From contig NC_134526.1 in the NCBI RefSeq assembly GCF_027942865.1, positions 21,681,784 through 21,745,783 on the forward strand: 64,000 bases of DNA. Reading direction: 5' to 3'. Within the stretch, counting starts at the first letter, position 1; each line of letters opens with the position of its first letter. The notes under the pieces are model-generated. The model saw nothing but the letters and a program-made list of their open reading frames with translations, did no database searches and was not told the origin of the DNA. Below are positions 43,001-56,003 of the stretch, piece by piece. Position numbers and translations under genes: made by a program. The stretch is from Odontesthes bonariensis. Its lineage: Eukaryota; Chordata; Actinopteri; Atheriniformes; Atherinopsidae.

Positions 43001-46000
43001 AGAATATGTAGATGTTTATCTTGTTTACGTTTAGCTCCACCGATATGAGTTTTTCGGGCGGTCTAAAAATAGTCTGGCTCAGCAGGTATAAATACTGAGC
43101 AAAAGGAAGTCTCAGCACTCTGTGATTTCTTTCTCTACCTGCTGTTGTTTTTCAGCTTTCGTTCCTGTGTGATGTTCTTTCTGTGCATTTGTCTGTTCAT
43201 TTGTGCTCATGTACGTTTGTTCTCTCAGCATTGTGGAGATAGCATACAAATTGAACTCAACTTTCATGAAAAAGTTCCTGGCACAATATGAAATAAACTC
43301 AACAAGTTATTCATTTGAAAGTATATGTATTCGTTTATTTATCACCGTAATTTGGTTTTGTTTTTCATACAACTGAAAGTCATTGTTACAGCCATATGAT
43401 GTTGAGATGACAGATGTTTTCTCCGAAAAAAATATTCAAAATTCGGGTTACAATTTCTTTTTTAAAAAAAGGAACAAAGTTAATAAGTAATCAATGCTTC
43501 ACACCAGCCAGTCTTCTTAAAAGGTGCATATCTGGCATAACAACATATATCTTTTTAAAGTACTTGTTTAAGACTCCTTCAAGTGTTACAGGATGTAAAC
43601 ATTCCAGGAATGTGTCCTGTTCAACAAGCCTAAATAATAATGGTATATTATCTCTCCTTTATTGGTGTTTGAGCATCACTAAGGTGTTTTTGTGGTGACA
43701 TTAGAGGAAAATATTTGTTACCAGGGATTATTGATGTGTGAAAATTAAGTATTTATGTTTCTATATTTTTTTTGGGGGGGGGGTTCAAACTGTGACTTTT
43801 CCTAATGATGGCAGTGGTAAACCTCAAATGATTGCGGGACTACACGAAAATTTATCCCACAATCAAAATAGAATCAGAATAAATTAAGTTTTTTCATGCT
43901 TTACAGCCTTGAAAATGCAGAGCTCGATCAGTAGTTTAAGCCAACAGCTGAACAGATTCCATGAACAGTGGTGATTAAGATGTGGCCACAGTTTAGGTGC
44001 GGCAGTTAGTTCTTAAACTCACATGAAATACCAACCCAAAGCTATTGGTTTCTAAGAAGGCAGCTATGCTTCATCACTGGGTCTTAGCTGCATAATGAAT
44101 ATTTTCTGCTGATGTCACCAGACAGGCTCAATACTTCGCTTAATACTCTTTTTTTTTTGTTGTTGCTTAAAAGCTAGCAGATAAACAGAAGAATGACTCT
44201 CCACACTGACTTTAAACATTATTAACCTTTATTGTAAGACATGTAAGAGAGGCATTGTATATTTTTTAGATATAACTATCTTTATTTCTATCGTTAAGTA
44301 TCATCTGTCCTTTTATTTTTACTTTTATCTCAGAAAGAATGTTTCACTCTGGCCCGTTTTACACAGATAATTGTGTATGGATACACTGGATGTGAAATTG
44401 CACATTTTATAAACAAATCTTCAGCTTTCCTTAGAAAACATGCAGTTTTTAAATGGCACTTTGTTGTTAAGCGCATACCAACACAGATTTCTTTGGCTAC
44501 CACTTCTTTAATCATATCCATCCCTTATTTTTCATTTAGTGTTCAAAGCTTTGAGATTTTTAGATTGATTCCCATTTAAGGATTATGGAGTCGTCTGATA
44601 TGTCCTTAATTCTTTTTTCAGCAAGACAATAGCCTCCAAAATACAGTCAGACTCATGAAAAGCTATGATAAGTGAGTACAAACAAGAATCATTCATCAGA
44701 GTTCCAATGGATTCATCATGGTCTTGGAAAAGAGAAAAGAGAAGAAAAACCTAAATTGACATAAAACTGTATTGAGTTCTTCAAGATGCCTCAAACAACC
44801 GTCCACCCACAGCCTTTGTTTAATTTTCTTTCAATTATTCATGGTACAAGTTTAAGAGTAACTCTAGCTTCACTTTTTGTGCCATGAATGTTTATAAAGC
44901 ATTGCATGTACATTTTAATGCACAATCATTTTCGATGCCATAGTCCATCCAACTGCTGGGATTTGGTCAGTTATTTGTGGTTATCAGAACAAAAGAAGAT
45001 CGGTAGTCACTGGGTGGTGCTGTGCATCACTGGCTTTGAGAGAACACTGAGAAAGCACTGTGGCATGAGATGTGGCCTGCTCAGTTTCAGTCCTCTGATG
45101 AACTAGCTTTGTTCAGCTCGGAACCTGTTTGTTGACCTGGTAAATAAACCTGAAATAATTGTATGGAGTTCTTTACATCTATTTGCAGTACTTGTTTTTA
45201 TGAAGCCTTTGTACTGTCGCTTTTCTGCATGTGTCAATGTATATTTCCCATTAAATGAAAGAAATCAAAAGTTGATCATTTTCATCTTCCCACAGACAAT
45301 TAAGCGCCGTAAACCTGTGAAAATGCAACTCCAAAGGTGGCGCTGACTTCTCATAACTGGGGCGTTATCTGCACCACTCCTCTCAGCTGTCGTTCTCTTT
45401 GCCAGGTTATCTGCTCCTTTCATATATGATCGAAAATATACTGTCAGTGCGCCCAGAAAAAAAACAGTGGGTACTCAAATATATAAAAAATATCAAATAT
45501 AAATGAATAATATCAAATATCAAAAGTGGGTACTCAAATATATCCTGTTACCCAAACTATGAAGGCAGCACAGACTAAATGAAATGTGATGTGTGTCCCT
45601 AACTATTCTAGTCTCACTGAGATGTTTGTTAATGATAGTATTTGATTTATATAAATGAGTTTGAATAGATATTTTGTGAAGTATTCTTTGACAGAACAAC
45701 ACAACCTTTTAAATGAATGTAGCTGACCTCCTGTGGCACAGTGCAGTATCAATACAGAGTCAAGTATAAAAAAAACTAAAGTATGTCGCACACAAGAGAG
45801 TGTTCTGATATTTTACTGTAGAATAATAGCATTTTCACTAGTGAGGCTATATTGAAGCTGTTTGTTCAGTTTCAACCATTGTTACATTAGTTTCACCTGT
45901 GCGTCTCATACTGGGAGGCTAGGGTTATAGTGCTCCTTTGTTTGAGTCCTGTGTACACAGCGGTGGCTACACTGACCAGAACTGTGTTTGAGTTTGGCAT

Positions 46001-46240
46001 TGTGAGGTGTGTGCAACCATCCAACTAAACACAGGTGGGTTTTCAATTGCCATGGTAAAAAGAGGCTTTGTTTTTAGAAAATAAAAGTACTGAAACTACT
46101 TGTGAGTTTCAGTAGCCAATGTAAATATAACAACAGGCTGAAAAAATATTAGCTGGAGTAGTTAAAGCTGTCAGTTATTTGTAACCTTTATGGGAGATCC
46201 TACACTCTTGAGCTAAGTGTGTGATCACAAATTTCTGTGT
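40081..46240. other. Gene-poor intergenic region
   Basis: Six kb of AT-rich DNA. The open frames are short and lack family motifs. It contains poly(A) near 41534-41550, a G-run at 43772-43781 and a SINE fragment at 42838-42905. No exon with convincing borders was found. Confidence 0.5.
42838..42905 (+). mobile_element. SINE fragment (same family as 21735-21915)
   Basis: GGCCCTTTGCTGTATGTCTT followed by CCCCACTCTCTCTGCCCC matches the 3' half of the SINE in usp7 intron 21. The 5' tRNA-like part is absent. Confidence 0.6.
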
Positions 46241-46246
46241 TTTATT
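46241..46246 (-). terminator. Candidate slc2a6 poly(A) signal
   Basis: AATAAA on the minus strand, about 100 bases downstream of the slc2a6 stop. A longer 3' UTR is possible. Confidence 0.4.
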
Positions 46247-46346
46247 ATTACTAGAAGCCAAGTTTTGGGAGGCTCCGTGTAAAATCTTAGACACTTGATA
46301 TTGACTGCTTCACTTTAAACTAGAAAATGCACACATTTTGGTGGTT

Positions 46347-49300
46347 TCAGCCAGACTGTACACTGGAATCATTCTGCTTGATTGTAAACGTGCGTCCTGT
46401 CCTGAAATAGTTCTCTATCTCCTCCAGTGAGCGGCCGCGAGTCTCTGGGATGCACACGGCGTTGAAGAGCAGGCAGAAGACGCACACCACAGTGAAAATC
46501 AGGTAGGGTACGTACAGGCCGTAACTGTCCACCAGGTGAGTGAAGGCGTGTGTGAGCGCAAAAGCAGTCAACCAGCTGACCGTGACGCACAGACCCGACG
46601 CCTTGCCCCTGGCAACCAATGGAAGCACCTCTGACATCAGCAGCCATGTGATTGGGCCCCATCCCATGGCGTATCCTAGGAGACAGCCAACAATGTAATG
46701 ACACATAGCAACACTCGTGTTTTAAATGTTTTTTTTTTTTCCCTTTTAAATGGGTGTGGCATCATAACAACCAGTTTTACCAATCAGGGTTTAATGAGTT
46801 TGATGATGTTGATTTCAAGAGCTAAATATAACACAACAACATAAGAGCGTGACAGGTTTTGACGTGTTGATTCAAGACTGATAGTATGATCACTTAATGT
46901 GCCTGACAGGTTATACAGCCTCTGCCATATAAACAAGCTAAGGTATATGTATAACCTGTGGTCTCTGTTTATGGAGGCTGACAGGCATGTGTCAGGCCAC
47001 TGTTACCTGAAATGCACCAAACGTTCAACGTAATTCTTCCCGGAATAACATTTAAAGCGAGTGATTGAGACCAGCAGTTCATTAGAGAAATGTTTATTAG
47101 GGGGTAATAATTATGCATGAAAGAATGTTGTAATAATATTTGCAACCAGTGGAGTTGCCCCCTCTTGGCAATGAAAAAGAATGCAGATTTCATGTACCTT
47201 ACTAGCCTTACTTTTAATTCCTGGAAGCCACGTCACAGATGGAACTGATTTCACAGCTAATTGTTTTTAAACCATTCACAGTCCAATGCGGTGTTCCATT
47301 TGTCTCTGAAGTCAGACCTCGAGGTACACTCAAGTTGACCGTGTTCCAGTTGGAAGTTGGAACACCAGTAGGATTTGCTTATTGTACTGCTCACTGACAG
47401 GACTTGCTAATATTAGCATTACAAGCGGATAACAAATGCTAATTAACAGTTTATTACTGCAACTGTCACCACTTTTTATGCAGGACTGCCATATTGGATT
47501 TCGGGTCAAGCCTTGTGAGGTTTCCGCCAACTTTCTGATGTCAAATCAAAACTTTGCTCATGTGACATAATTGATGGTGGCCTTCTGTCTGTATCTTGCT
47601 TTGAGCATATGATCCATTATTCCTGACAATGAAACTGGTAGCATTTGTCCTTGCATTTTATTAATCCTCTTTTACTTATTGAGAGCATGACCAAACCATT
47701 CTTTTTTTCAGCATTACACAAGATGTTAAATAAATCCTATGACTTGCAGTAAGGGAGCCAGATGCTCCCCAAACCTGACCGGTGACATTTAATGTGGACC
47801 CAATGGCTTAAAAAACAATGGTATGACAAGTAAATAAGCGTGGATTTTTAAGAATATTAATAGTTTTTGGGACTTACCAAATATAAACACCACAGTGCTG
47901 ATGAGCGGGATGAGGCCTGCGGCAGTTTGCTGGCCGGCCTGTAATGTGGAGCCAAAGTCATTATGTGGGCTGTAGTCCAGAGCTGTGAGGTTTAGAGGAG
48001 CAGGGCCTGGAGGGCAAGGTGTGGTGTGTGAAATCATGGTCAGAGTCAGACTGGACAGAAACATCAGCATGCTTGAAGTATACAGCAGAGCTTTGCGTCC
48101 TGCCCTGTCCATCAAAGCTGCTGCCAAGGCAACAGATAAGAGGCGGACTGCACCCACAATGGCAGCATCGTATCTGACAGACAAAAAAAACACAGAAAGG
48201 TAAGTGCTTGGAGATTTGTACAGATTTGAAACCGAAAATAATCTTGAAATCCTCAACAATGAATCCTAGCTTGTTTGTTTGTGATTTATTATTGCAAGAT
48301 GCCCAACCTGGGCTCCAGGGTCACTTTGCTCTTGGCAAAGATCGGCTCCAAGTAGACCAGAATGGGCGTGATGCCCGTCATCTGCTGCAGGAAACGCATC
48401 GCAACTGAAATGATGATTGGCCGATAGTAGGTGGGTGTGGCCAGCTGAGACCATGTGATTTTAGCCTGTGTGTTGATGCTGTGCTGCATTTGTCAAGACA
48501 AAACAACAAACACACATGTAGTAATTTACATTAATGTGTTCTTCTGTCGCTAGGATTCAGCTAAAGTCAGAGTACAGAAAGACATTATCCTGACAAAACC
48601 TAATTAGTGTCCTACTTTAAACCAAATGGCCCCTTTAATTGTTAAAACTCATAATACTAGCTGCTTGTCTTTTACCTGTATGGCACTGAGCTCAGCATGT
48701 GTGTCGTAGTTGCTTCCTCTCAGCCAACGGAGGACCCTCTCTGCATGCTGCTCTCGGCCAAGAGAGAGGAGTCTCCTGGGGGAGGAGGGCATGAACATCA
48801 GCAGCACAACCATCAGCAAAGCCGGCACAGCCCCCGCCACCGCCAGCCACCGCCATGGTACCACCAGACCTGTACGTCACGTGTTAACACGAACAAGTGA
48901 GGAGAAACAAAGTGACGCAGCTGCCTGGGATCTTTTTGATATGTCACTAAAAGACTGATCAGACGATACTACCAAAAACACAACATCAAAGTTAAAATGA
49001 AGCTCAGAATTGCAGATTGCGTGAACGGCTGTGTCTCAGCTTTAGGTCTCAGCCGCTGTGCTGACTGTTACCCTTTTAGTGTATCTGAGCAAAAAACAGC
49101 CAAATGTGATAAAGTGGGCATAGCTGCCAATTACCAAGGGCATAGAGTGTCAGGGTCCCAAACACAGCTGTGATTTGAGGGCAGGAGCCAAGAGCTCCTC
49201 TCACCTTTTTGTGTGAGATCTCTGAGATGTAAACCTGTGACATAAACACACAGAACACATTCCCAACGTGAGCACACAAAATGTCAGTACTTTTTATTTG

Positions 49301-52300
49301 CCAAAGTTCGCACAAATGGCATCTCTTAAAAAATGTCCGAGTAGTTTTTAGCGCCACGTTTAGTACATTCATAAACATAATCATTCAGTCATTTTGGCAG
49401 CACCTCGATTTGTTTTTGTCTCCATCCACAGAGTACACAGGTGTGTGTTACAGCCGGGTTCTGAGCATCGAATGATAAAATCTGAATTTAAAAAAAAAAA
49501 AAAGATCTGTAACCATAGCAACCTACTGGAATGGATGCAGCAGTCATCCCCCCAGCCACACCCGTTAGGAAACGGCCCAGATGGAGCATCCACAAGTCCA
49601 CAGCTCCTCCCATCAGCATGTACCTGAGACACACATATTATCATATTACACGATGTACTGCATGCTTTTACAATCTATTTATGGATAACCCTGGGGGTTG
49701 AAAGGTTAGAATGATGTCTAAAATGTAAATAAGTTGTTTTTACAGCAACCCAACCTCTTATAGATGTTCTATTTAGAATTATTTGTACTCCTGAGTTGTA
49801 AACAAAGACTTTTGAACACCTTCATAAATAAGTGCAAATTAACCAAATCTTTAAAACTGATAACATCTTTTAAATCTAAGTGACTGAACAAAAACAATAA
49901 AAGGGTCTACATAGTGAAATAAAAGGATACAAACAAGAATTGCAACCCAGGCATAATTAATGTGAGCCTCCTCCATTCCTTTGCTGCATAAACTTGATTC
50001 AGTTTCCATTGTTTTACAGTTATCAGGTGTATCTTTTGCCATGGTAGATTTCAGCTCTCTCCAAAGGTTTTCAGACTCATTCAGACAGATTTAGACAAAT
50101 TACTCTCCAGTATGAATTAATCTTTTCTCTTTTTTTCTATGGCTAAACTGTTGGATGTGTCTTGTGGGTCATTGCCCTGCTGAAAGATCTGAATGTTTTG
50201 CCTCATACTATGCTGAGTTTTCTTTACACATTTTGCTCTAAAATGCCCTTCTAACGCTGATTCGGTCATTTCTTTTGTCCATTTAATGCCTGCCATGCAG
50301 AGCCAGCAAAACAACCTCCCATTATGATAGAACCACTACCGTGTTTTACTGTTGGTAGTGTTTTCTTTTATGGGCTTCATCCATCACCTAAAAACAATCT
50401 GACATGCTTCATTTCTAAAGAGCTCTATTTTGCCATTAACTTTTACACAGTTGGGAATTTTGTTTTTTGTGAATGGAACCGTAGCTTCTAGTACCGGCTC
50501 AAATTGCTACAGGTCCATCAGGATGACTTTTGGTGTTTTGTACTAAATTCACACCATCCTTAGCAGACTTCTCTTGTTGAATTTCCTCTAAGTGCCGCAT
50601 CATGGAACCGTCTCAGAAGTTATATGATTACGAAACTTCCTGATCACATTAAAAACGGCTGACCTCGACCACAGACACAATCGATTGCCTTGTAGTTGTA
50701 GCCTTTGGTTTGGTTGGGTTTTTTTTTCTCCTCTTTCACAGATTGGTTAACCACTTCCCATTTTTCCTTCTGAAAGACTCAGCTACTCTGGATTATCTCT
50801 TTTATACTTATTATAAAATGTTACAAACCTGTTGCCAATTGACCTTATTAGTTGTGAGATGTTTCACCAGGTGTTTTTTTTAAAAATGCACAACTTTTAC
50901 AAAATTTTGTTGCTTCTATGATAGAAATGAGGAATTTCAACTTCAACATATGACATGTAGTTTTTAATACTCTTATCAGTTAGACAGAGGGTCAGAATTT
51001 TTGCATTTCAAGGTGTTTATAAGATTAATTTTCTACAGTCTTCCAAATTTTTTCGAAAACACGAAGAGTAAAAGTGCTCATTATGCCAAATATTATTATG
51101 TATTAAACAATGACTTAGTACTCTATAAAACGGCATATTGATGATAATAACCTTTTTGTGGTGAGGTATTTTGTAAATAAAACCTTAAAGCAAAGCAAAC
51201 GCAGAATTATCAGTGCATGCAATATCAGTGTCACCTAATTACACCTCATTACAGGACGGGTATCCTAAGGCAAGGCAAGGCAAGGCATCTTTATTTATAT
51301 AGCGCATTTCATACCACAGGCAACTCAATGTGCTTTAAGGGTATAAAAAGTTCTTCAATGAACTGGCATGTAATTGTTTGACACTCTTTATATTGGTTAA
51401 ACTGTTGCTGTTTATTTTTCCTGTCATATTTTAAAGCTGATGACATGTTATTACCACAGTAGTTGAAAACAGCAGTGCCACTTTACCCTGTGAACTTCAG
51501 TTAAGTAGCAGATAGCTTGACATATGAGTGCCTCAGTACCTCAGAACTGTACTTGTGTAAACAACTCCTAAGTTTCAGCCCAGTACAGCATTTAGAATAC
51601 AGACATCTGCATTGAGTATATGTCCACACTGAGACCCACCCAACAGTTGAGGGCACCGCTGACATCATGATGCTCAACTTCCGCCCAGTCAGGTCGTTCA
51701 GCAGCATGGCCCCCAGCCCGCCGGCCGCTGCGCCCAGGGAATAGATGGATCCGAACCAGGCAGCCTGCTCTGTGTCCATCCTGAGCCGAGGGTCGGCATC
51801 GGGACTCTTGAATTTTGGTAGGACGGGAGACGAGTAGACCAGGGAGTAACCAAAGTTGAAGTTCCCCAGAACTGCAGAGAATACGGCCAGGTACAATCTG
51901 CAGTTATAAATCTGCAGAGACAAAAATGGGTGTGGACAAGTTACAACCCTCCAAACACAGAAAATATCTGCATTATGGTATGATTCAGTGCTAATCTGCA
52001 AACACTTAAATGTTGTTTTTCATGGAAAGAAATTAATTAGAAAAAAACAGAGGCATGCAAATATACAAGGGAGGCAATGCGTGTCTTTAGTTTGCAGTTT
52101 GCACAGAGCTGCACAAGCTATTACTGACATTCAAATGTGATCAAAAGAAAAGAAAAACATCCCATGTGAAACGGTATAATCCTGAGAAATAAGCAGAGAA
52201 TGATCAGCAGTGTTACAGCAGGCATTTAAATTGTGGCCACTGGCTGCTTCACATCAGTTTTATTCCACCACTAACATTTCTATGATACTTCCTAAATTGT

Positions 52301-53211
52301 CTTTGTTTTATAAATTGTCTTCCCATTTGTCTAGGTACCTAACTTACCGCACTTACTCTAGCACTAGTTATGCTCTTAGCTGTTTGGTTTTGGAAGGAAA
52401 TGCACTTATTCTTGTGACCTGAAGTTCTTTTGCCCATCGATGTGGGACACACTTATTGTAAGTCGCTTTGGATAAAAGCGTCTGCAAAATGACCGTAATG
52501 TAATGTAATGTAATGTAATGTACTTGCAACCCATAAACGTTTTTAGATTTTGTTTTCAGGTTTGATCTCACAAGTTTAATTGTCCATTTAAGTTACAGTA
52601 ATCTAGATATGAATAAAGTGAAATAAGGTAAACTAATCATGCAGAACAATGTTGCAAATTGAATAAGAGCACGGAATGTGTCCAGTCAGCACATTTTCTA
52701 TTTCTATGCATTTTTGCACACTTTGAAATCACCTTCGCTCTCCCTTTGCATCTGTTTGAAATTTTAGAGAGACACAACTGAAAAATTAACTTTAAATGAC
52801 ATCAGAATGGTATGTGATTGGTAGTTTTATTGGTTGAGGATTTTGCCACAGATATCAAGTGCAAATGTTTGGTCAATTGTTCTTTGAACTTTTTGAGCCA
52901 TACAAATGTTGCGGTGTATAAAAAAAGTCATATTTCTTAAATTTCTTTGTCTGCATCCGCTTCCTATAAACTTTTGGCGACCTTTTCCACAGACTTTAGA
53001 GCTCAGTGTCAGTTTCAGTCTATGCTGAAAGTTTTATTCCTTAAACATGAGAAGTAAAATTTGTACATTGTTTTAAAAACTGAATCAAACAGTCACAGAT
53101 TAATGGAATGCATCATTTGTAGGGTTTTAAGATAGGAGTGATTGAGCTGTTTCTAACCTTGGATTCAGATGATGTTGCTCTTCTGTTCAGGAGTGGTGTC
53201 TCTTCGTCCAT
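46347..53211 (-). CDS. slc2a6: Facilitated glucose transporter family member 6 (GLUT6), complete, 8 coding exons
   Basis: Minus-strand coding exons: 53211-53158, 51911-51640, 49623-49527, 49234-49135, 48869-48676, 48483-48308, 48173-47878, 46675-46347 (54, 272, 97, 100, 194, 176, 296 and 329 nt). Phases join; total 1518 nt, 505 aa (human GLUT6 507). GLUT6-like blocks: [18 protein letters not shown] (TM1), [14 protein letters not shown] (TM2), [51 protein letters not shown] (TM7), [33 protein letters not shown] (TM10) and the [19 protein letters not shown] tail. Twelve membrane segments are expected. The N-terminus [11 protein letters not shown] carries an acidic dileucine signal, as in GLUT6/GLUT8, which are held on endosomal/lysosomal membranes. 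PSSPR stands where most GLUTs have PESPR. GLUT8 is less likely because the TM1, TM10 and C-terminal wording follow GLUT6. Confidence 0.94.
47320..47600 (+). repeat. Dispersed repeat shared with 24950-25260 (copy 2, slc2a6 intron 7)
   Basis: Contains GTTCCAGTTGGAAGTTGGAA, ACCAGTAGGATTTGCTTATT, TGCTAATATTAGC, CACCACTTTTTATG and GCCATATTGGATTTCGGG. Several blocks match the usp7 intron 24 copy in order. The rest of intron 7 (46676-47877) shows nothing else recognisable. Confidence 0.55.
49780..51060. repeat. Possible decayed DNA transposon in slc2a6 intron 2
   Basis: The stretch, notably 50140-50760 (GTGGGTCATTGCCCTGCTGA, then CGCATCATGGAACCGTCTC), reads like an old Tc1-type or other DNA-transposon copy in minus orientation. 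I could not define ends or a continuous frame. Uncertain. Confidence 0.3.
51268..51350. repeat. LINE-tail-like fragment in slc2a6 intron 2
   Basis: Repeated AAGGC units followed by CATCTTTATTTATATAGCGC and a GTGCTTTAAGG block, the type of sequence at the 3' tails of fish LINEs. It resembles the tail of the L2 copy at 5820. Confidence 0.55.
52430..52522 (+). mobile_element. Dispersed fish repeat with (TGTAA)n tail, slc2a6 intron 1
   Basis: TTGTAAGTCGCTTTGGATAA AAGCGTCTGC is a very common motif near the 3' end of fish SINE/LINE-derived repeats. Here it is followed by about five AATGT units at 52496-52521. Only the 3' end is recognised. Confidence 0.7.
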
Positions 53212-55015
53212 GTTCGCAGCAGTCTGATAACTAAAAGCAACTTTTATCAGAGCTGTTTGACTTATATGATCCCTTTCAGGGTCTCTAATTTAGATTGCCC
53301 GTGAGAAAGATGCTGGACTCTCAAATGCACACTCTAAAAGATGAAAAGAAAACAAAGTCCAACCTGCTCCCCAGAGATGTGATCACAGTCGAGCTTCCAG
53401 CACAGAACTAGAGAGCATTTAGTATTAAAACAGTCATATGTACCTTGTCTGTGTTGAGTCGTTGTGGACAGCACGCCGCACAGGAATTTCCAGGCGGAAA
53501 TAAAACTGACAAAACTGTGTGAGAGGCTACAATTAGTCAAAGCAAAACTGAAACTAAAAAGTGGGTTCACAATGGACTTTCACAAGCACACCAACCCCTG
53601 GGAGGAGCATTTTTTCTCATGTGAGGCTTTGTTTATTTGTATAATCAGAGAGGAAATAATGAAAAATCAGACAAGTAAAATTCTCAAAGGATTCTGTGTC
53701 AGACTGAGTAGTTTAAATAGCCCTGGCATCTAATTACACTTTAACAGATTAAACGGCGCCACGGTGTTGTAACCAGGTCAGAAAGCAGAAGGGAGGGATC
53801 GGCCGGCGTGATTCCTGGATTGGGCCATTCAAAGAAAAAGCAGAAGAAGAAGAGAGCCAGATCCACTTCTAGCTGAATTGAGGGGGAAAAGGAAAGTACA
53901 GGCTTCCCCCTCAGCCCACATATCATGAGATTAACTTTTAGATTACAGACACATGCACAATGAAATTAGCATATGGAGACTATCAAACTCTCTTAATCAA
54001 TAATTAATTGTTTTGTTCGCAGGAAAGTACAGAAAGCTTTTAATAAATCAAAACCTCATCTCAAAAATAAAATTCAGAGATCTGGTTAAACAAACTCAAA
54101 GGGCAGCATTTATGTTTTTCCTCTCAGCTCCCCGGTGGTCTTGTGGAAAGTGTGTTCTAATCTGTGGGAGTCATTTAGTGCATCAAAACCAGCCCTTTGC
54201 AGCTACAGTATGCTTGTCCCTCTCCACCTGTCCATTCACCTCCACACTTCCAGCAGGGACCCACACTTCTAGCTGCATGAATTCCAGTTCTCTGGGTGGC
54301 TTCGGAAATGGACTCTGGTCCCAGATCCTCCGAGTTCACATTTTTCTTTTGCAGCTTTGGGCTGTGATGGTGTAGAAAGTGTCTACATTGATTCAGAATT
54401 GTCATATATATTTGTCCTCCACCAGAAAATAGAACAGATGAGAATACGAGAAGAGAAGAAAGAAGAAGACCAAAAATTTGAGGTGGAAAAGTGAACATGT
54501 AAGACATGTAACACTGGTTGATTACTGGGCTAAATTTGGTGTAAAATTCACATATTTGTCACACAGTTACAATGAGTCCCAACTTTGGTGTTTTTTGTAC
54601 TGCTGTCAAAAGTGTTATTAGTCATCTTGTCGAAGCACTGAAGGTTGCAGAAATGATGGGAAGGTCTATGTAACAATCATGACTGCTCATCACAGACACA
54701 TCATGTGTGATTTTTTTTGTTTCCTCTGGAGATTTTGAGTAGTTTTCCAACCTTTAAATCAGTGACCAAACACCTGAAGACAAAAACCTGACATTTGTTT
54801 CTCTTAGTTCTTAGGAAACCCGAATAGATGAAAAAAATGATTTTTTTTTAATCCTTTCTTGGGTTGGGAAGAAGAAGCTATGTGAGAAGCACGTGCACAA
54901 CATTGACTTTGTGAGTCGGTTTCACTTGAAATGTTCAGCATATTTCATGTCTTATCTTATATCTTTGGAAAGAAATATTTCAAACAAAATTTGCAGGAAC
55001 AGTAACTGGAGGAAT
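53212..55015. other. slc2a6 5' flank and intergenic, no gene seen
   Basis: Holds the presumed slc2a6 promoter just above 53211. No TATA box or CLEAR element (GTCACGTGAC) was found. A degraded tRNA-SINE-like start (GGTGGTCTTGTGG near 54131) was seen but is too weak to call. Confidence 0.4.
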
Positions 55016-55019
55016 TTTT

Positions 55020-55870
55020 TCATACAGTTTTTATGCAGAGTATACCAAATCAACCAAACATTTCTCACATAAACTATCCGAGAGAGTGGATTCAGAAGAT
55101 CGAGAAGAAAAATAAGCGGATGGAGTGTCGATTGGCTTTAATGGAGAGGAACCTACGAAAGAACTGACTACGCATCCATAAACTGAACCCTGATCCTGGT
55201 CAGGCCCTCTCAAACTTCACCCTGGAGCTCCGAAGCCAAGAGTAGTAGATGGTCGCCTTTCAAGTCTAACGTGATGAGCTGCTCACTGGACTGGAAGGTT
55301 TTCAGGAATTGCTGAAACACTGCTTGTGAACCGTCAGATCAGTGAGGTCCTGCAGTGGAATGGAAGGTGGAAGGTCGGAGCTTCAGGGAGGACAAGAGAG
55401 CCTGTCAACTTCAATGTCACGCCTCAGGAATTCTGAGAAATCTGCAGGAGACATAAAGGCGGAACGCGTTGGAGGATCATGGACCAACATACCAAACCCA
55501 GACAACAAAGTATCAGCCAAACCCACACTGATAGTCATTCACCAGCAACTATCCGAATATAGGGCATATCCTCAGAAACAACCCCATTCACAAGACTCCA
55601 AAACCCTGTGTTGGACCTAGTCCCCGCAGGTTCTGCCCCACCTTGAACCCAACAAAGACACACAAAATAAGACCAGGGACACGGCTCTGCATAATCAGAC
55701 TTCACCTGCTCTGAATAAGCCCAAGACTGAGTCTTACCACACCAGAGATAGCCAGTGGGATGACGGAGGGAGGGACATCTGTGACATAAAGACAGATTCC
55801 TCAGTAATCCATGATGTCTGACAACTTCCTGTGAGGCACAAGATTCCAGTACTGCCAAATCCATAAGAGG
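55020..55870 (+). other. Unclassified decayed sequence, transposon-like
   Basis: Composition becomes coding-like (balanced, fewer homopolymers) compared with its flanks. Short frames can be strung together: about 55095 KKNKRMECRLALMERNLRK, then WNGRWK and DQHTKPRQQS. Frame changes and stops occur every few dozen codons. I do not recognise the family; a retroelement gag-like relic or a pseudogene are both possible. Confidence 0.3.
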
Positions 55871-56003
55871 ATGCAGCGAGTAAGTAAAGGTTTTACCAAA
55901 GTAAGGTTTTACCAGTGGGCAGTCGCCTCTCTGTTCAGAGTCTATGACCAAAGCAGTCAGGAAAGAGAAGATTTAAAGAGACCATACAATGCTCATTTGC
56001 ATG

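Noticed and set aside
46369-46704. 111-codon minus-strand open frame overlapping slc2a6 exon 8
   Set aside because: It is the alternative frame of the exon encoding GLUT6 TM10-12, which matches the family in the other frame.
55535-55951. 138-codon minus-strand open frame
   Set aside because: No similarity to any family I recognise; it overlaps a decayed, repeat-like block and probably stays open by chance.
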